39,018 nt of DNA from CAYQQJ01 sp964419935 (GCA_964419935.1 CAYQQJ010000031.1:1-39018), one strand, 5' to 3'. Shown: positions 23,747-33,488, counted from the stretch's first letter. Numbers and translations are program-made. The notes: generated by a model from the sequence alone, not told the origin.

Positions 23747-24661
23747 TCAGATTTTTGACAACAAACCAAGAAGAGTTGTTCTAATTCCGCTACTGTCCAG
23801 TAGCTCCTTCCAGCGCGGAACGTGAAGCGCCTTTTCTGCAGTCGCCCTATCCCATGTAAATTGAGAGGCAATAAGATTGGGCACATCATCGAGATAAAAA
23901 ACGGGAAGACCAGGATTACCAAAAACGAACTCTTCAACCCACTTATACCTCGTGGTAACAATTGGGATACCTGCCGCCAAATACTCCAAAAATTTCGTTG
24001 ATGTCTGTACGTTGTAGGGGTAAACATCCGGTATCCAGTTCACTGCAGCTTTCGCCTTACAAATCCAGGCAGGGACTTCCAAATAATCGACCTTTCCACA
24101 AAAATGGATGTTGTCGCATCTCCCGTACCTTTCTACGAGATTTCGGCTTGGAGCTCCCACCATAACAATAGTGGCCTGGAGAGATTCCACAAAATCCAGC
24201 AGTTGATCAAGCCTTCTACTTCGATCCATTGCTCCAACATAGACAAAGTCATACTCTTTTCTATCGGTAAAATCTGACTGACAAAAAAAATTATTATGCA
24301 CAGCCATATCACGATAGATCGCGGGGACAGTATCACAAAATCCCAGCCCTGATCTCACGTGTTCATTCAAAAACACTCGCAAGTCAGGCTTGCAGCTGTA
24401 GCGCCTTTTGATACGATTCTTAATCTTAGAAAAAGGCGGCGCAGACAACGACGCATACTCATGAACAAGAATGCTCTGACTAAACATCTTGTCTCTACAC
24501 ATGCCCATTATATGCCACTCCACGTCTACATCAGACAAATCGACCTCTAATTTATCCGGAGGAGCTACAATCACGCTATCACCAAATGACTTAAAGTACT
24601 CTATGTATGCTTGGACTTCCGGCAGGTGAGCTTTTCCTGAAGTTACAAAGACTATCTTCAC
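23747..24661 (-). CDS. Glycosyltransferase (GT-B type)
   Basis: A 304-aa protein with a GTG start supported by AGGAG eight bases upstream; it overlaps the wzy gene by 71 bases. The N-terminus MKIVFVTSGKAHLPEVQAYI is a short Rossmann-like domain. The C-terminal domain has FVYVGAMDRSRRLDQLLDF, VMVGAPSRNLV, IHFCGKVDYLEVPAWI, and NVQTSTKFLEYLAAGIPIV with the donor-binding Glu typical of GT4-like enzymes. It is shorter than most GT4 members because the N-terminal domain is reduced. Confidence 0.85.
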   Translation of the reverse strand: MKIVFVTSGKAHLPEVQAYIEYFKSFGDSVIVAPPDKLEVDLSDVDVEWHIMGMCRDKMFSQSILVHEYASLSAPPFSKIKNRIKRRYSCKPDLRVFLNEHVRSGLGFCDTVPAIYRDMAVHNNFFCQSDFTDRKEYDFVYVGAMDRSRRLDQLLDFVESLQATIVMVGAPSRNLVERYGRCDNIHFCGKVDYLEVPAWICKAKAAVNWIPDVYPYNVQTSTKFLEYLAAGIPIVTTRYKWVEEFVFGNPGLPVFYLDDVPNLIASQFTWDRATAEKALHVPRWKELLDSSGIRTTLLGLLSKI

Positions 24662-25754
24662 TTAAAAATCTCCTAAAACACAGCGAGCCGAACAGGAAGA
24701 ACCAGAAAATGGGCGAAAAAATTGGAATTTTGCTTAGAAGTATTGCACCGACAAAACATTTTGTTTTCCAACCTTTAGCAAAGGCTAGCCATGACGAAAT
24801 AAACAACAAGCCGAAGATGCCAAGCGTAAACAATAAGTTGAACGCCAGAGACGAATCTCTAACAAGACACCCACAGTCGTTATAACTGAAGAACGATCCC
24901 AAGACTTTTCGCTGATCTGTTGAAGATAGCCAGAACTGAACGGCATGGAGCTTCGTTTGCAGACTCACGTCCACCCTCCCAGAAAAGAATCTCCAGGAGA
25001 TATATTGATAAATTAGTGCTGATACAGCAACTACGAACAAGGATAGAACCAAGATGGCAATTTTACTTTTTCGAAAAATTGACCAGGAGACTACGAACAT
25101 GTATATCGCTACAAAAATTATTCCGAATACAGACAAGCTCAAAATAAAGCTTACCAACGTCGCGATCTGCAACCTGTCAATTTTTCCACGACTGAGATGA
25201 GTTAGAAAGAGCAACGGGGCCATATACGTAACATACGTTCCCGGCTCAAAGGTAAGCCCCGAGGGCCGCCAAAGCTTGAACCCGAAACTTAAAGGCGGGC
25301 CTTCTATTCGGCTCTCTATTCCCGTAACCAACCTGACCAGATCCAGATGAAAACCTGCGGCATACAGCAGTATTAGCTGTAGAAAAAAAAATGTCACGTT
25401 AACAAATAAGGCAAATCTGATTGCCTTTATCATCAAGCTGGTTAACTTGCGATTCCCCGCACACAACGACCATATAAAACCGCAAAATATGATCCCTATA
25501 AGAGCAGATCGGAAATATGGTGCATCAAAGGCTTGGGTATGAATTGACACACCTGGCAATGTATATGCGACGGCGAATGCCGAAATTGCCACGGTTGAAA
25601 TTAGCAACTCCCTCCTTACCCCCAACGAATAAACCAAAGGACCAAGGGTGATTAAGAAAAAAGGCAAAAACTTATAGGTACTGAAGCTTTGCAGCGAAAT
25701 TAGAAGCACAGAGCAATAAAAAATTGAGCTAGGGTAGACTGCTATCGGTTTCAC
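24591..25754 (-). CDS. wzy: Wzy-like O-antigen/EPS polymerase
   Basis: A 387-aa, very hydrophobic protein with about ten membrane segments. A long periplasmic-type loop near the middle contains RIEGPPLSFGFKLWRPSGLT followed by FEPG, the loop signature of Wzy polymerases. The GTG start overlaps the stop of the preceding gene (GTGA). Wzy joins lipid-linked repeat units in the periplasm. The family diverges strongly, so the call rests on topology, the loop motif and the neighbouring Wzx and Wzz genes. Confidence 0.82.
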   Translation of the reverse strand: MKPIAVYPSSIFYCSVLLISLQSFSTYKFLPFFLITLGPLVYSLGVRRELLISTVAISAFAVAYTLPGVSIHTQAFDAPYFRSALIGIIFCGFIWSLCAGNRKLTSLMIKAIRFALFVNVTFFFLQLILLYAAGFHLDLVRLVTGIESRIEGPPLSFGFKLWRPSGLTFEPGTYVTYMAPLLFLTHLSRGKIDRLQIATLVSFILSLSVFGIIFVAIYMFVVSWSIFRKSKIAILVLSLFVVAVSALIYQYISWRFFSGRVDVSLQTKLHAVQFWLSSTDQRKVLGSFFSYNDCGCLVRDSSLAFNLLFTLGIFGLLFISSWLAFAKGWKTKCFVGAILLSKIPIFSPIFWFFLFGSLCFRRFLSEDSLCNFRKSSPAGSPSIHRVL

Positions 25755-26968
25755 TTAAAGCCACTATATTTCAACATGTCCCCAAGGATATGAGTGGGGA
25801 TATTTTTAGACCCAAAATAATCAATTGGCAGCAAGTGCCGCAAAATATACTTCTTTAGCCGCGATTCATTGAAATTCATATAAATGGCGCGCCCAAATAT
25901 AGTAAGCTCCTTCCCCAGAATCATCGCCTCCAACCCAACTGTGGAATTGATTACGACAACATGCGAAGAACCTCGTATCAAATCCAAAGTATTTCCACTG
26001 TGAACTAATACTTCATGCCCACGGCATACTTCAACGACCTCGGCAATGAATTTACGGCTTATCTCGGCAGGATGAATCTTAACAACCAACTGCCAGCCAT
26101 GAGTGACCGCCATCTTCTTAGCCATATGTATCGCATCAATATTATCTACATCGCTATTTAGCTTAATTTGCGAGTCATTAGACACCTGTAGCGGCAGAAA
26201 AACATATGAATCCTGAATTGCCCCTGTATCTCCGGGTATCTCCAACCTCATCTTCCAGAACTTGTCGGCTAGCCTCCTAAAAACACCCCGCTGATCCTGC
26301 CTCGGAGCCCTGAATATCAACGAGATTACATAGTCGAGAGCAGCTAACCAGTTAATCTTTTTGACTAGTTTTGCTTGAGGAACCGACGACTTCTGATTTA
26401 CATGAAAATAGTTCCGCTTCCATGCCTCATACTCGTCATCGGACGGCTCATCATAATTATCCAAATAACCGGGGGAACGGAAAATGCTCGACTGCGCATT
26501 AACACCTGATCCATCCGCAAACAACTTACCAGGTAAATTAGCTATCTCTAGAAATACAGGTAAAATACCATAATCCCTTTGCAGCTCGCGCACTACCATG
26601 CCCGAGACCGTCGACCCGTTCCATATAACAATACGGACCACGTCCTGCATAAGAAATAGTTGTCGTTCAATAACGCGGTAGTAACTCCAAAAGAGCCTCT
26701 CGGCTTGATCAAGAGACAGAACACCGTTAACCACTTCCAAGCAATGTGAAAGGCCGTCGGGAGATTGCCAATGATTGCAAGAGGGGCCGGTCCACAAAGA
26801 CACATAGCCCCGCCTCCTCGCCAAATAGCAGATCGACCACTTATCCGATACAAACACCGGCATACTGTCACTGTCACTCTCGCTCATTCCAGAAAACATT
26901 CTTAAAAAAAAGCGATACCTTTCAATGCAGTCACATACCACCAATATATTGCTTTTAGATATTTTCAT
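25751..26968 (-). CDS. KpsS/KpsC-like capsule polysaccharide synthesis protein
   Basis: A 405-aa protein from the ATG at 26968 (the frame continues to a TTG at 26974). Its C-terminal half matches the Capsule_synth family: YVFLPLQVSNDSQI, LVVKIHPAE, LVHSGNTLDLIRGSSHVVVI, and NSTVGLEAMILGKELTIFG. KpsC and KpsS of this family are beta-Kdo transferases that build the capsule linker. Here the protein sits inside a Wzx/Wzy-type locus, so it may be a dedicated glycosyltransferase instead. It overlaps wzy by four bases. Confidence 0.82.
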   Translation of the reverse strand: MKISKSNILVVCDCIERYRFFLRMFSGMSESDSDSMPVFVSDKWSICYLARRRGYVSLWTGPSCNHWQSPDGLSHCLEVVNGVLSLDQAERLFWSYYRVIERQLFLMQDVVRIVIWNGSTVSGMVVRELQRDYGILPVFLEIANLPGKLFADGSGVNAQSSIFRSPGYLDNYDEPSDDEYEAWKRNYFHVNQKSSVPQAKLVKKINWLAALDYVISLIFRAPRQDQRGVFRRLADKFWKMRLEIPGDTGAIQDSYVFLPLQVSNDSQIKLNSDVDNIDAIHMAKKMAVTHGWQLVVKIHPAEISRKFIAEVVEVCRGHEVLVHSGNTLDLIRGSSHVVVINSTVGLEAMILGKELTIFGRAIYMNFNESRLKKYILRHLLPIDYFGSKNIPTHILGDMLKYSGFK

Positions 26969-27003
26969 AGACAAATTTTTCGCACGCTATAGCCACTAAA
27001 AAA

Positions 27004-27891
27004 CTATATGTTCTCTTTGAGCTGGAGCAATATGTGTTTAATCAGTTGTTTCGAAATATGCACCGGATCATTCAAGAATAACCTAAAAGACACATTGCCC
27101 ACACTAAATCTCCCTTCGGAGATTTCTTTAGGTAGTAGAACTCGAGATGCATACATAGCGATCGACCTGTCTGTCATAAGGTGCTTATGTTGTTCCAAAA
27201 ACGTAGCCGAATAGTGATAATCCAACCCTCTATGCACATGACCGTCTCCTAAAGAACTAAGGTGTCGTATTGTGTTTGCATGAGGTACGAAGCCAATACT
27301 AAGATCATGATCATCGAGCCCCAGGAGAAACTCCCAATCTTGGTGGCCACGTAACTCAGGGTTGAACCCCTTCCGGATGGCAATATCCCTCCTCACGACA
27401 AGAGTAGACGTCTGCATCCCTTTGCCACCTTTATTACAGCAAAACAAGTAGTCTGAAATTCTTTGATTAGGCGAAATGGCCTTTTTCGGCACAACGTTTT
27501 TTATCACTCCATCTTCGACATTCTTGATCTGCGAATACACGAGATCACAAGGTGGTGACTGTAGTTTGACCACGTCCATCTCCAGCTTTCGAGGCATCCA
27601 CTCATCATCTGAATCTAGAAAAGCAATAAAGTCTCCGATGGAATTCTCAACGCCAACATTCCTAGCATAAGCTCCACCTCTATTTTGAGGCAAAGCAATC
27701 AAACTGAATCGATCATCTCCGATACTATTGACGATTTGCGAAATCCTCTCGGACTCTTCCGCAGCGGATCCATCGTCGATAACAATCACTTCGTAATCTG
27801 TATACGTCTGACTCAAAACTGAACTTAAAGCTCGATATAGTTCCGCCGGTCGATTGTACACAGGAACTACCACACTAATCTTAATAGTCAT
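27004..27891 (-). CDS. GT2-family glycosyltransferase
   Basis: A 295-aa GT-A enzyme opening KISVVVPVYNRPAELYRALS, then SQTYTDYEVIVIDDGS, NRGGAYARNVGVENSIGDFI, and FLDSDDEW with the metal-binding DXD-type motif. It transfers a sugar to the growing repeat unit. There is no membrane anchor of the dolichol-phosphate type. The protein is short, with a compact C-terminal region. A 189-bp gap separates it from the pyruvyltransferase upstream. Confidence 0.93.
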   Translation of the reverse strand: MTIKISVVVPVYNRPAELYRALSSVLSQTYTDYEVIVIDDGSAAEESERISQIVNSIGDDRFSLIALPQNRGGAYARNVGVENSIGDFIAFLDSDDEWMPRKLEMDVVKLQSPPCDLVYSQIKNVEDGVIKNVVPKKAISPNQRISDYLFCCNKGGKGMQTSTLVVRRDIAIRKGFNPELRGHQDWEFLLGLDDHDLSIGFVPHANTIRHLSSLGDGHVHRGLDYHYSATFLEQHKHLMTDRSIAMYASRVLLPKEISEGRFSVGNVSFRLFLNDPVHISKQLIKHILLQLKENI

Positions 27892-28080
27892 AAAAATTAA
27901 GAGTAACCTTTTCAGTTAGATCCAATGAACACAACCACGCAATACCCGTAGACACAATACTTATACAAGCCGCATATCCGGCCCCAAGACTTCAGTAACG
28001 TACGCAGTGCCCCGACTTCTGGCGTAATCATTGGCTACGCACTGACCAGAACTATCTATATACGGGGTCACTTTTGAGTA

Positions 28081-29229
28081 TCAGGAATCCAAATATGAGA
28101 AAACGTCACGCCACATACTTTCAGATTCAAGCTTCAACTCCAAGGCATTCCTGTTGATTTCCGCCTGTATTTTGCTCCTCGAGCTAGAATCCAAGATTAA
28201 GTCGATTTTAGCGAATATATCTTTATTAGATGCGGTCACATCCACAAGCCCATCAAGAAAACCGTAGTCTTCGAATAACATTTGATATTTATGGCTCCAC
28301 CCCGTACCTAGCGCAGGTACTCCTTGGGACAGAGCGCTAACCAAACCATGAAAACGGCTACCAATTGAGCCAGTACATTCGCCAATTATACCTTTTATCT
28401 TCAGCGGATCAGACTCCTTTATCACTGAGAGATCCCCTGTTACTCCCCTCGCGACCATCTCGGCGAGCTCCTCGTCCTTCTGCCCTTCATGTATCAACAG
28501 AAATGGCTTCGCGTCTTGATCAATTAAGTACTGAACGCATTTGATTAAGAAAGGTAGATACGCTGTACTTGTGTCAGCTGTTGTTTTATCAATCATCCGA
28601 TAATTAGGCACGACACAGAAGCGGTTGGAATCGGAATCAAAGTCACTAGGTACAATTGGTGTAACTAGGTTCGTAAAATCCGGTGCCATTTTTATATGAG
28701 CATGCTCTCCAACAGTATCTATGAGATGCCGGTAAGATATTGATTCCCTCGCGAATATCAGATCAATATTCATTACCGCAATTTTCATTGCCTTCCTTAT
28801 TTCGGGGGAAGTATAAGGACCAAACGCTTGCGGGAGCATAACGGTTTTAATTCCGAACCTTTTCCACCTCCTACTTGCCTTAGCCAGTTCCCTTGCCTCA
28901 CGAATCCCGAACTGGTCTCCGTAAGCAAAGCCTGCTGCATCAATTACGACATCAATCTCTTGCTCCAACACTATTCCGAATCGTTCTCGAATCCTTTTGG
29001 GAATGACTCTCAAAAGATCGCCGAATTGAAATCCGTAGCGCCAGAGTTTAGCTACTTGTAAAAAACCAGCCTTTGATCGCATTGAGAATGGTGCTGGACC
29101 ATTATCGCCCGTAGGCTCCATGGCAAAATGTGCAGCAGGGTATTGTTTACGCAACTTTTGCATAGTAGCGTTCAGCATTAATTCCGCGCCCTTATTAACG
29201 AACCCTGCCCGTCTGATTTCAATCAACAT
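28081..29229 (-). CDS. Polysaccharide pyruvyltransferase family protein
   Basis: A 382-aa protein of the PS_pyruv_trans (WcaK/AmsJ/CsaB) family. Visible features are the N-terminal GFVNKGAELMLNATMQKLR, MLPQAFGPY, IFARESISYRHL, MAPDFTNL, and the C-terminal GSRFHGLVSALSQGVPALGT with conserved Arg/His. The family adds ketal-linked pyruvate to sugars from phosphoenolpyruvate, so the polymer may carry acidic pyruvate groups. The gene overlaps the wzx gene by seven bases. Confidence 0.9.
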   Translation of the reverse strand: MLIEIRRAGFVNKGAELMLNATMQKLRKQYPAAHFAMEPTGDNGPAPFSMRSKAGFLQVAKLWRYGFQFGDLLRVIPKRIRERFGIVLEQEIDVVIDAAGFAYGDQFGIREARELAKASRRWKRFGIKTVMLPQAFGPYTSPEIRKAMKIAVMNIDLIFARESISYRHLIDTVGEHAHIKMAPDFTNLVTPIVPSDFDSDSNRFCVVPNYRMIDKTTADTSTAYLPFLIKCVQYLIDQDAKPFLLIHEGQKDEELAEMVARGVTGDLSVIKESDPLKIKGIIGECTGSIGSRFHGLVSALSQGVPALGTGWSHKYQMLFEDYGFLDGLVDVTASNKDIFAKIDLILDSSSRSKIQAEINRNALELKLESESMWRDVFSYLDS

Positions 29230-30569
29230 TTACTATTACCCATATAATTTTTTAGAATGAAGGATGCAGCAAGCTGTCCATACTTTAGTGGCGAAATCAT
29301 AGCTCTTGTCATCATCCAAAAGACAGGTCGAGTTTTCGCACTTAGAATCAAAGCGAAATATGAGGCAGCTGCGTAAGAAATAAGCGTGGCTAGGGCGGCG
29401 CCAACTGGACCGTATTTAGGAATGAAAATAAAGTTCAGCCCCACGTTCATGACAGCGCCACACCCCTGAGTGACCACTGAAAACATCAGCTCGTTCTCCA
29501 TTAGTATCCACTTGCTGAATACCGCGCGCATAAAGATAAATATTGCCGCCCAAATATGAATTGAAAGCACGGGAGCTGCTTCTTGATACTCGAACCCAAA
29601 AAAAATGGTTATAAAAGGCTTCGACACGACCGTCACAACAACTGCTATAAGAAGAGCTAATAGAAACAACAAATCAAAAATCTGTTGCAACCTTTGATGA
29701 TATCGGTCGTAGGACTCTTCGCGAAGCTTTATCAGCCTAGGAAAGATAGAAGCTACTACTACCGTGGGTAGGATATACCAGGCTTCAGACAAGGCTGATG
29801 CGACCGCATACACACCGACTGACTCAGAACCAGTTATCCACCTCAACATTATCTGATCTACCTTAAGATAAACCATTGTAAAAATAGAACCTAGAAAAAT
29901 CATCCATCCTTGGCTAACCAGTTGTTTTGCTCCGCGATAGGAAAACCTCCAGGCAGACAACTTCAATGTGGAGGTAAAAACATACAGCACAAAGAAAATA
30001 AGGGCAGCCATCACCGATTGCGCCAGCGTGGCAAAGGCAAACAAAATCAAATTCGCACCAAGATAAACCAGTATCAACTTAAAGAGGGACGAGACTAGAA
30101 GCCCAGTCATTCTCGCTATAGCGCTATAGCGCGCCTGTATACGTGAGTGAAACCAGAAATCAATAACCTCGGCTGGCTTAAATAGGAGAGCAGCAGCAAT
30201 AACAAGGGAAACCAGCTTTTCTTGATAATCCTGTTCACCTACCGCAAGATTTACGATCACCAGAAGGAATACCCCTACTAGGTAGCTAACCACCTTCAAA
30301 CCAAGTGTTGTACCTAATATTTGCGCCCTCAGCGATTCATTTTGAACCAACTCCCTGACAACTAGCCCATTTAGCCCCATGTGTCCTGCGACAGCGAACA
30401 AAGACATCATCGAAGTGGCATACGCTAGGATTCCGAATCCTTCGACCCCAAGATAACGCGCAACAATGACAGTTGTGAGAAAGCTTACGCCAATACTCAC
30501 AACCTTTTCCAACAGCAACCAAGAGGCATTATTGATATACCTTCGGAAACGATGGTACAGAACTGCCAT
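29223..30569 (-). CDS. wzx: Wzx-type polysaccharide flippase
   Basis: A 448-aa protein; the ATG at 30569 has AGGG nine bases upstream and is preferred to a TTG at 30578. It is hydrophobic throughout with about 12-14 membrane segments. Family signatures include WLLLEKVVSIGVSFLTTVIV and ARYLGVEGFGILAYA at the N-terminus, and VGVYAVASALSEAWYILPTV. It flips undecaprenyl-linked repeat units across the inner membrane for the Wzy polymerase. It follows the nitroreductase-like gene without a gap. Confidence 0.92.
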   Translation of the reverse strand: MAVLYHRFRRYINNASWLLLEKVVSIGVSFLTTVIVARYLGVEGFGILAYATSMMSLFAVAGHMGLNGLVVRELVQNESLRAQILGTTLGLKVVSYLVGVFLLVIVNLAVGEQDYQEKLVSLVIAAALLFKPAEVIDFWFHSRIQARYSAIARMTGLLVSSLFKLILVYLGANLILFAFATLAQSVMAALIFFVLYVFTSTLKLSAWRFSYRGAKQLVSQGWMIFLGSIFTMVYLKVDQIMLRWITGSESVGVYAVASALSEAWYILPTVVVASIFPRLIKLREESYDRYHQRLQQIFDLLFLLALLIAVVVTVVSKPFITIFFGFEYQEAAPVLSIHIWAAIFIFMRAVFSKWILMENELMFSVVTQGCGAVMNVGLNFIFIPKYGPVGAALATLISYAAASYFALILSAKTRPVFWMMTRAMISPLKYGQLAASFILKNYMGNSKC

Positions 30570-30570
30570 G

Positions 30571-31614
30571 TCATACAACCCTGACTAATGAGTTAGCGTT
30601 TTTCTTTTGCGAAAAGGGGATGCCTCCGTCAGCATCTGCGTATCCGACCGCAAGAAGCATGATGACTCTTTGCTCGGGCTTAAGTTGGAGCATCTCATCC
30701 AAGAGTCGCTCCCTAAATTCCACATCCGGCCAATTAATAGCACAGGTAGACAGCCCTAATGTTTCAAATGCCAACATTAGCTGCATTGCCGCCAAAGAAC
30801 CATCTATATAGACTACATGCCTATCCCGCTCATACGGATAGGCGCTTAGATCACCAACTATAGCTATCATACACGGAAGGTTATCAGCGTAACCGGTTGT
30901 TCCCATAGCAGCTTTGGCTAGTGCCACAGCTTTCTCTTTTTGATTTGCGATATAGAATTTGTAAGGCTGACGGTTACACGCTGAAGGAGCTGTTGCGGCA
31001 AGATCAACCGCCTGCTTTAGAAGCTCATCAGAAACCGGACGATCTTCAAACCATCGAACAGATCTCCGCCGTTTAAAAAGAACCGCTAGCTGCGCAGTAC
31101 TTACGACAGGCTCCGGAAGATCTGAGTGCTTATACGGAATATAGTTAACTTCACCTGGCTCTAGTTTATCCGCTTCGTTGTATACTCGCCTGGCCTTTTG
31201 GATATGGTCACTTTCGCCGACGACAGAAAAGTACCTAAGTAGAACATCGGAGGCCCACCTCTTCTCATCGGTACACAGTTGTTCGGAATTACAGGCATCT
31301 TTGAAGCACAACACCGTTTCCAGAATATAGTCTTCTGCAAATATATCTTTGCGAGGGCGCATTATTAGCCCTTTTTCGAGCCGATGGATATTTCTTCTTA
31401 ACAGAGCACAGCTTTCACCAATGCTATTCAAAGACTCCCAGTACTCTATCCGACCCTGAAGGACCGATTTATGCTCTCTGAAGAATTCTCGACTGAAAAA
31501 CGCGTAGTAAATGGAAGACAAGAAGCCACTTCTAGCAGATATTTTTACGACGACCATGTCTATTGCTAGATGTGTGCGCCGAATAACATTAATAAATTTT
31601 CTTAAAGCAGCCAT
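30571..31614 (-). CDS. Nitroreductase-family protein of polysaccharide locus
   Basis: 347 aa from the ATG at 31614 (a TTG at 31638 is possible; neither has a clear ribosome-binding site). An N-terminal region of ~180 residues with RRNIHRLEKGLIMRPRKDIF precedes a nitroreductase domain: RRRSVRWFEDRPVSDELLKQ, TAPSACNRQPYKFYI, MGTTGYADNLPCMIAIVGDL, and a C-terminal LLAVGYADADGG. FMN binding is expected. Proteins of this extended type occur in polysaccharide loci but their reaction is not established, so I assign no substrate. Confidence 0.8.
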   Translation of the reverse strand: MAALRKFINVIRRTHLAIDMVVVKISARSGFLSSIYYAFFSREFFREHKSVLQGRIEYWESLNSIGESCALLRRNIHRLEKGLIMRPRKDIFAEDYILETVLCFKDACNSEQLCTDEKRWASDVLLRYFSVVGESDHIQKARRVYNEADKLEPGEVNYIPYKHSDLPEPVVSTAQLAVLFKRRRSVRWFEDRPVSDELLKQAVDLAATAPSACNRQPYKFYIANQKEKAVALAKAAMGTTGYADNLPCMIAIVGDLSAYPYERDRHVVYIDGSLAAMQLMLAFETLGLSTCAINWPDVEFRERLLDEMLQLKPEQRVIMLLAVGYADADGGIPFSQKKNANSLVRVV

Positions 31615-31682
31615 TTTGTATGAAGTCACTTTTGTCAATATGATATGCGAATGCCGAACCGAATAACCTTAACATCATACAG

Positions 31683-32009
31683 CTAGCGCTCTGGAACATC
31701 TCGCTTAAGCTGCTCGATTTCCATTTTCAGGACCTCATACTGCCTAACCTTACTGGATAGAAACCTAACAGTAGCCGCTGCTTTATCTTCTAGGCCTTGA
31801 GGTGTTAAAACGTAAGCATAGCCTTTCTTATTTCCACTATTTTTAAAATTTTTCGCCTTAACCATTCCCTTACCAACTAGAGCCTGAATGCAATAGTTGA
31901 CCTTACCCAAACTAATACCTAGCTCCCGCGAAAGTTCGCGCTGACTGACTGCCGGATTTCTTTCCAGCGCCTTAAGTATCTTGTACCGGTATTCGTCGGA
32001 GAGTGCCAT
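31683..32009 (-). CDS. MarR-family EPS-associated transcriptional regulator
   Basis: 108 aa from the ATG at 32009; a TTG at 32039 would extend it by ten residues. It contains a winged helix-turn-helix (VSQRELSRELGISLGKVNYC), GYAYVLTPQGLEDKAAATVR, and a C-terminal coiled-coil-like helix. This corresponds to the MarR-type regulator family found at the head of exopolysaccharide loci. It lies 68 bp before the nitroreductase-like gene, at the start of the A/T-rich cassette, and probably controls that operon. Confidence 0.88.
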   Translation of the reverse strand: MALSDEYRYKILKALERNPAVSQRELSRELGISLGKVNYCIQALVGKGMVKAKNFKNSGNKKGYAYVLTPQGLEDKAAATVRFLSSKVRQYEVLKMEIEQLKRDVPER

Positions 32010-32335
32010 AACAATAAAAGCCGGGTCTTTCGAAATCAATGAAATCGATATTAGGATGATCTGCGGACAGCCAAAACTGAGCCTACTGGAATTAGTTAAC
32101 TAGAACAGCCGAAATGTCTGTTCAATGGTTGAACGCATGATAATTGCGCAGGGATATGAGTTCAAGTATTTTTGTAACAATTCAATGTTGTGGGCGATAG
32201 GGCTGGGGGGGGACGGGCAAGCGTAGTTCGGAGCTCGGCAGTGCATAAGTGCGCGGGCAAAGAACGGCGATCTCGAACAGCGCGGGAAACCGGTCGTGCT
32301 AGTCGCGCTTATCCCACCACAGTAGACGGCATGAT
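32010..32335. other. Intergenic region upstream of the MarR-like gene
   Basis: About 325 bp with no gene recognised. It includes a run of nine G near 32205 and should hold the promoter of the polysaccharide cassette. I could not fix the promoter. Confidence 0.4.
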
Positions 32336-32470
32336 GGCGGAAGGCCGTTCTTGAGCATCCATGCTCTCACGGCATTAGCGCATCTGATGTACAGGATGTA
32401 CGAATGCCGCGATGACAGGATGTCAGAGAGCGGCCATGCGCGTCGCGCTTGACGCTTTTTCGCCCTACGG
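32336..32470. repeat. Long REP copy with internal hairpins
   Basis: It runs from GGCGGAAGGCCGTTCTTGAG through GTACAGGATGTAC and GACAGGATGTC hairpins to GACGCTTTTTCGCCCTACGG. It is the inverted orientation of the copy at 2768-2903 and lies between wzz copy 2 and the A/T-rich cassette. Confidence 0.8.
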
Positions 32471-32483
32471 CTACCGGTTCCCT

Positions 32484-33488
32484 TTATGCCTTCTGTCTCA
32501 CTCCGCCGCCGAGGGCAAGGTGGCGAATGAAAATAGCCATCACTGCCAGCATGCCGCCAAGCATGGTTCCGAGTATGCAGATCAGGGCACGGCTGGGCTT
32601 GGCCTTCTCTTCCGGGACGACGGGTTTGTCGATTGTTTTGAACATGTATTCTTCCCGAACCTGGGCAAGCATGATGATTTTGGTCTGCTGTTCGATAAGC
32701 TCGTAAAAGATGGTACGCATATCCGCCAGGGCTACCTGGTTGAGCTGCTTTTTCAGGTAGCCAATGCTGCGTTCAGCTTCGGTAACATCCTTCTCCTTCA
32801 TGGCAATGTTCAGGTCGCTTACCAGTAAGCTGACCCACTGCTCTGCAATATAGGGCGACTGATGCTGTAGAGAAATGGTGACGAACCCGGTTTCCACGTT
32901 TTCGGACACAGTCAAAATCTCCATGAAGGCCTTGTAAGCCTCCCACGCTGAAGGTTCTGGCTTTTTTGGTGCCTCCACCACCCTCACCCACTCGGCGGCG
33001 GAGGCATTATAGAGATCAGGGTCGAACGTCAGGGTATTGCTCGCGCGGTCCCAGGCTTCGACAGCCATCAGTTCTGGCAATATGCCGTGCCTGTCAACAA
33101 ACTCCGTGATGAACTTGCGGGATTGTATAACTTCAAGAGCGATGGCCACCTTACTGGAACTGGCACCCAAGTTGACTCCAGCCAGGGACGCCAAGCCGCC
33201 CAATTTGCCCGCCATGCGGGAAATACCCCCGCCCTGGGAATCCTCAGAAGGCGTGAGCAGAGTTGTCGACTGGTAAACATTGGGCAGGGACAGGGCAAAA
33301 AAGACCGAACCCACTGCAAAAACGGCGGTAATTGCGACGATGAGCAGCTTGCCCTGCCACAGAATATTCCACAGTTCGCGCAGGTCTATTTCATCACTGG
33401 GAGCAACACTGGCTGTTGGCGCATAGGTGCGTACCACCTCCTGTTGCGGAGCCGCCTGATAGATGCTGTTGACGTTATTCATTGTCAT
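32484..33488 (-). CDS. wzz: Wzz-type chain-length regulator, copy 2
   Basis: A 334-aa polysaccharide co-polymerase of the Wzz family (PCP-1, no kinase domain). An N-terminal cytoplasmic tail with DEIDLRELWNILWQGK leads into TM1 (LLIVAITAVFAVGSVFFALS). A long periplasmic helical domain includes SRMAGKLGGLASLAGVNLG, and TM2 near residue 305 is ALICILGTMLGGMLAVMAIF. It sets chain length with Wzy. It is paralogous throughout to the protein at 34857-35861 and follows wecA copy 2 after 43 bp. Confidence 0.9.
   Translation of the reverse strand: MTMNNVNSIYQAAPQQEVVRTYAPTASVAPSDEIDLRELWNILWQGKLLIVAITAVFAVGSVFFALSLPNVYQSTTLLTPSEDSQGGGISRMAGKLGGLASLAGVNLGASSSKVAIALEVIQSRKFITEFVDRHGILPELMAVEAWDRASNTLTFDPDLYNASAAEWVRVVEAPKKPEPSAWEAYKAFMEILTVSENVETGFVTISLQHQSPYIAEQWVSLLVSDLNIAMKEKDVTEAERSIGYLKKQLNQVALADMRTIFYELIEQQTKIIMLAQVREEYMFKTIDKPVVPEEKAKPSRALICILGTMLGGMLAVMAIFIRHLALGGGVRQKA

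Noticed and set aside
32412..32828. 138-codon plus-strand frame beginning MTGCQRAAMRVALDAFSPYG
   Set aside because: It starts in a REP element and then runs antisense to wzz copy 2.
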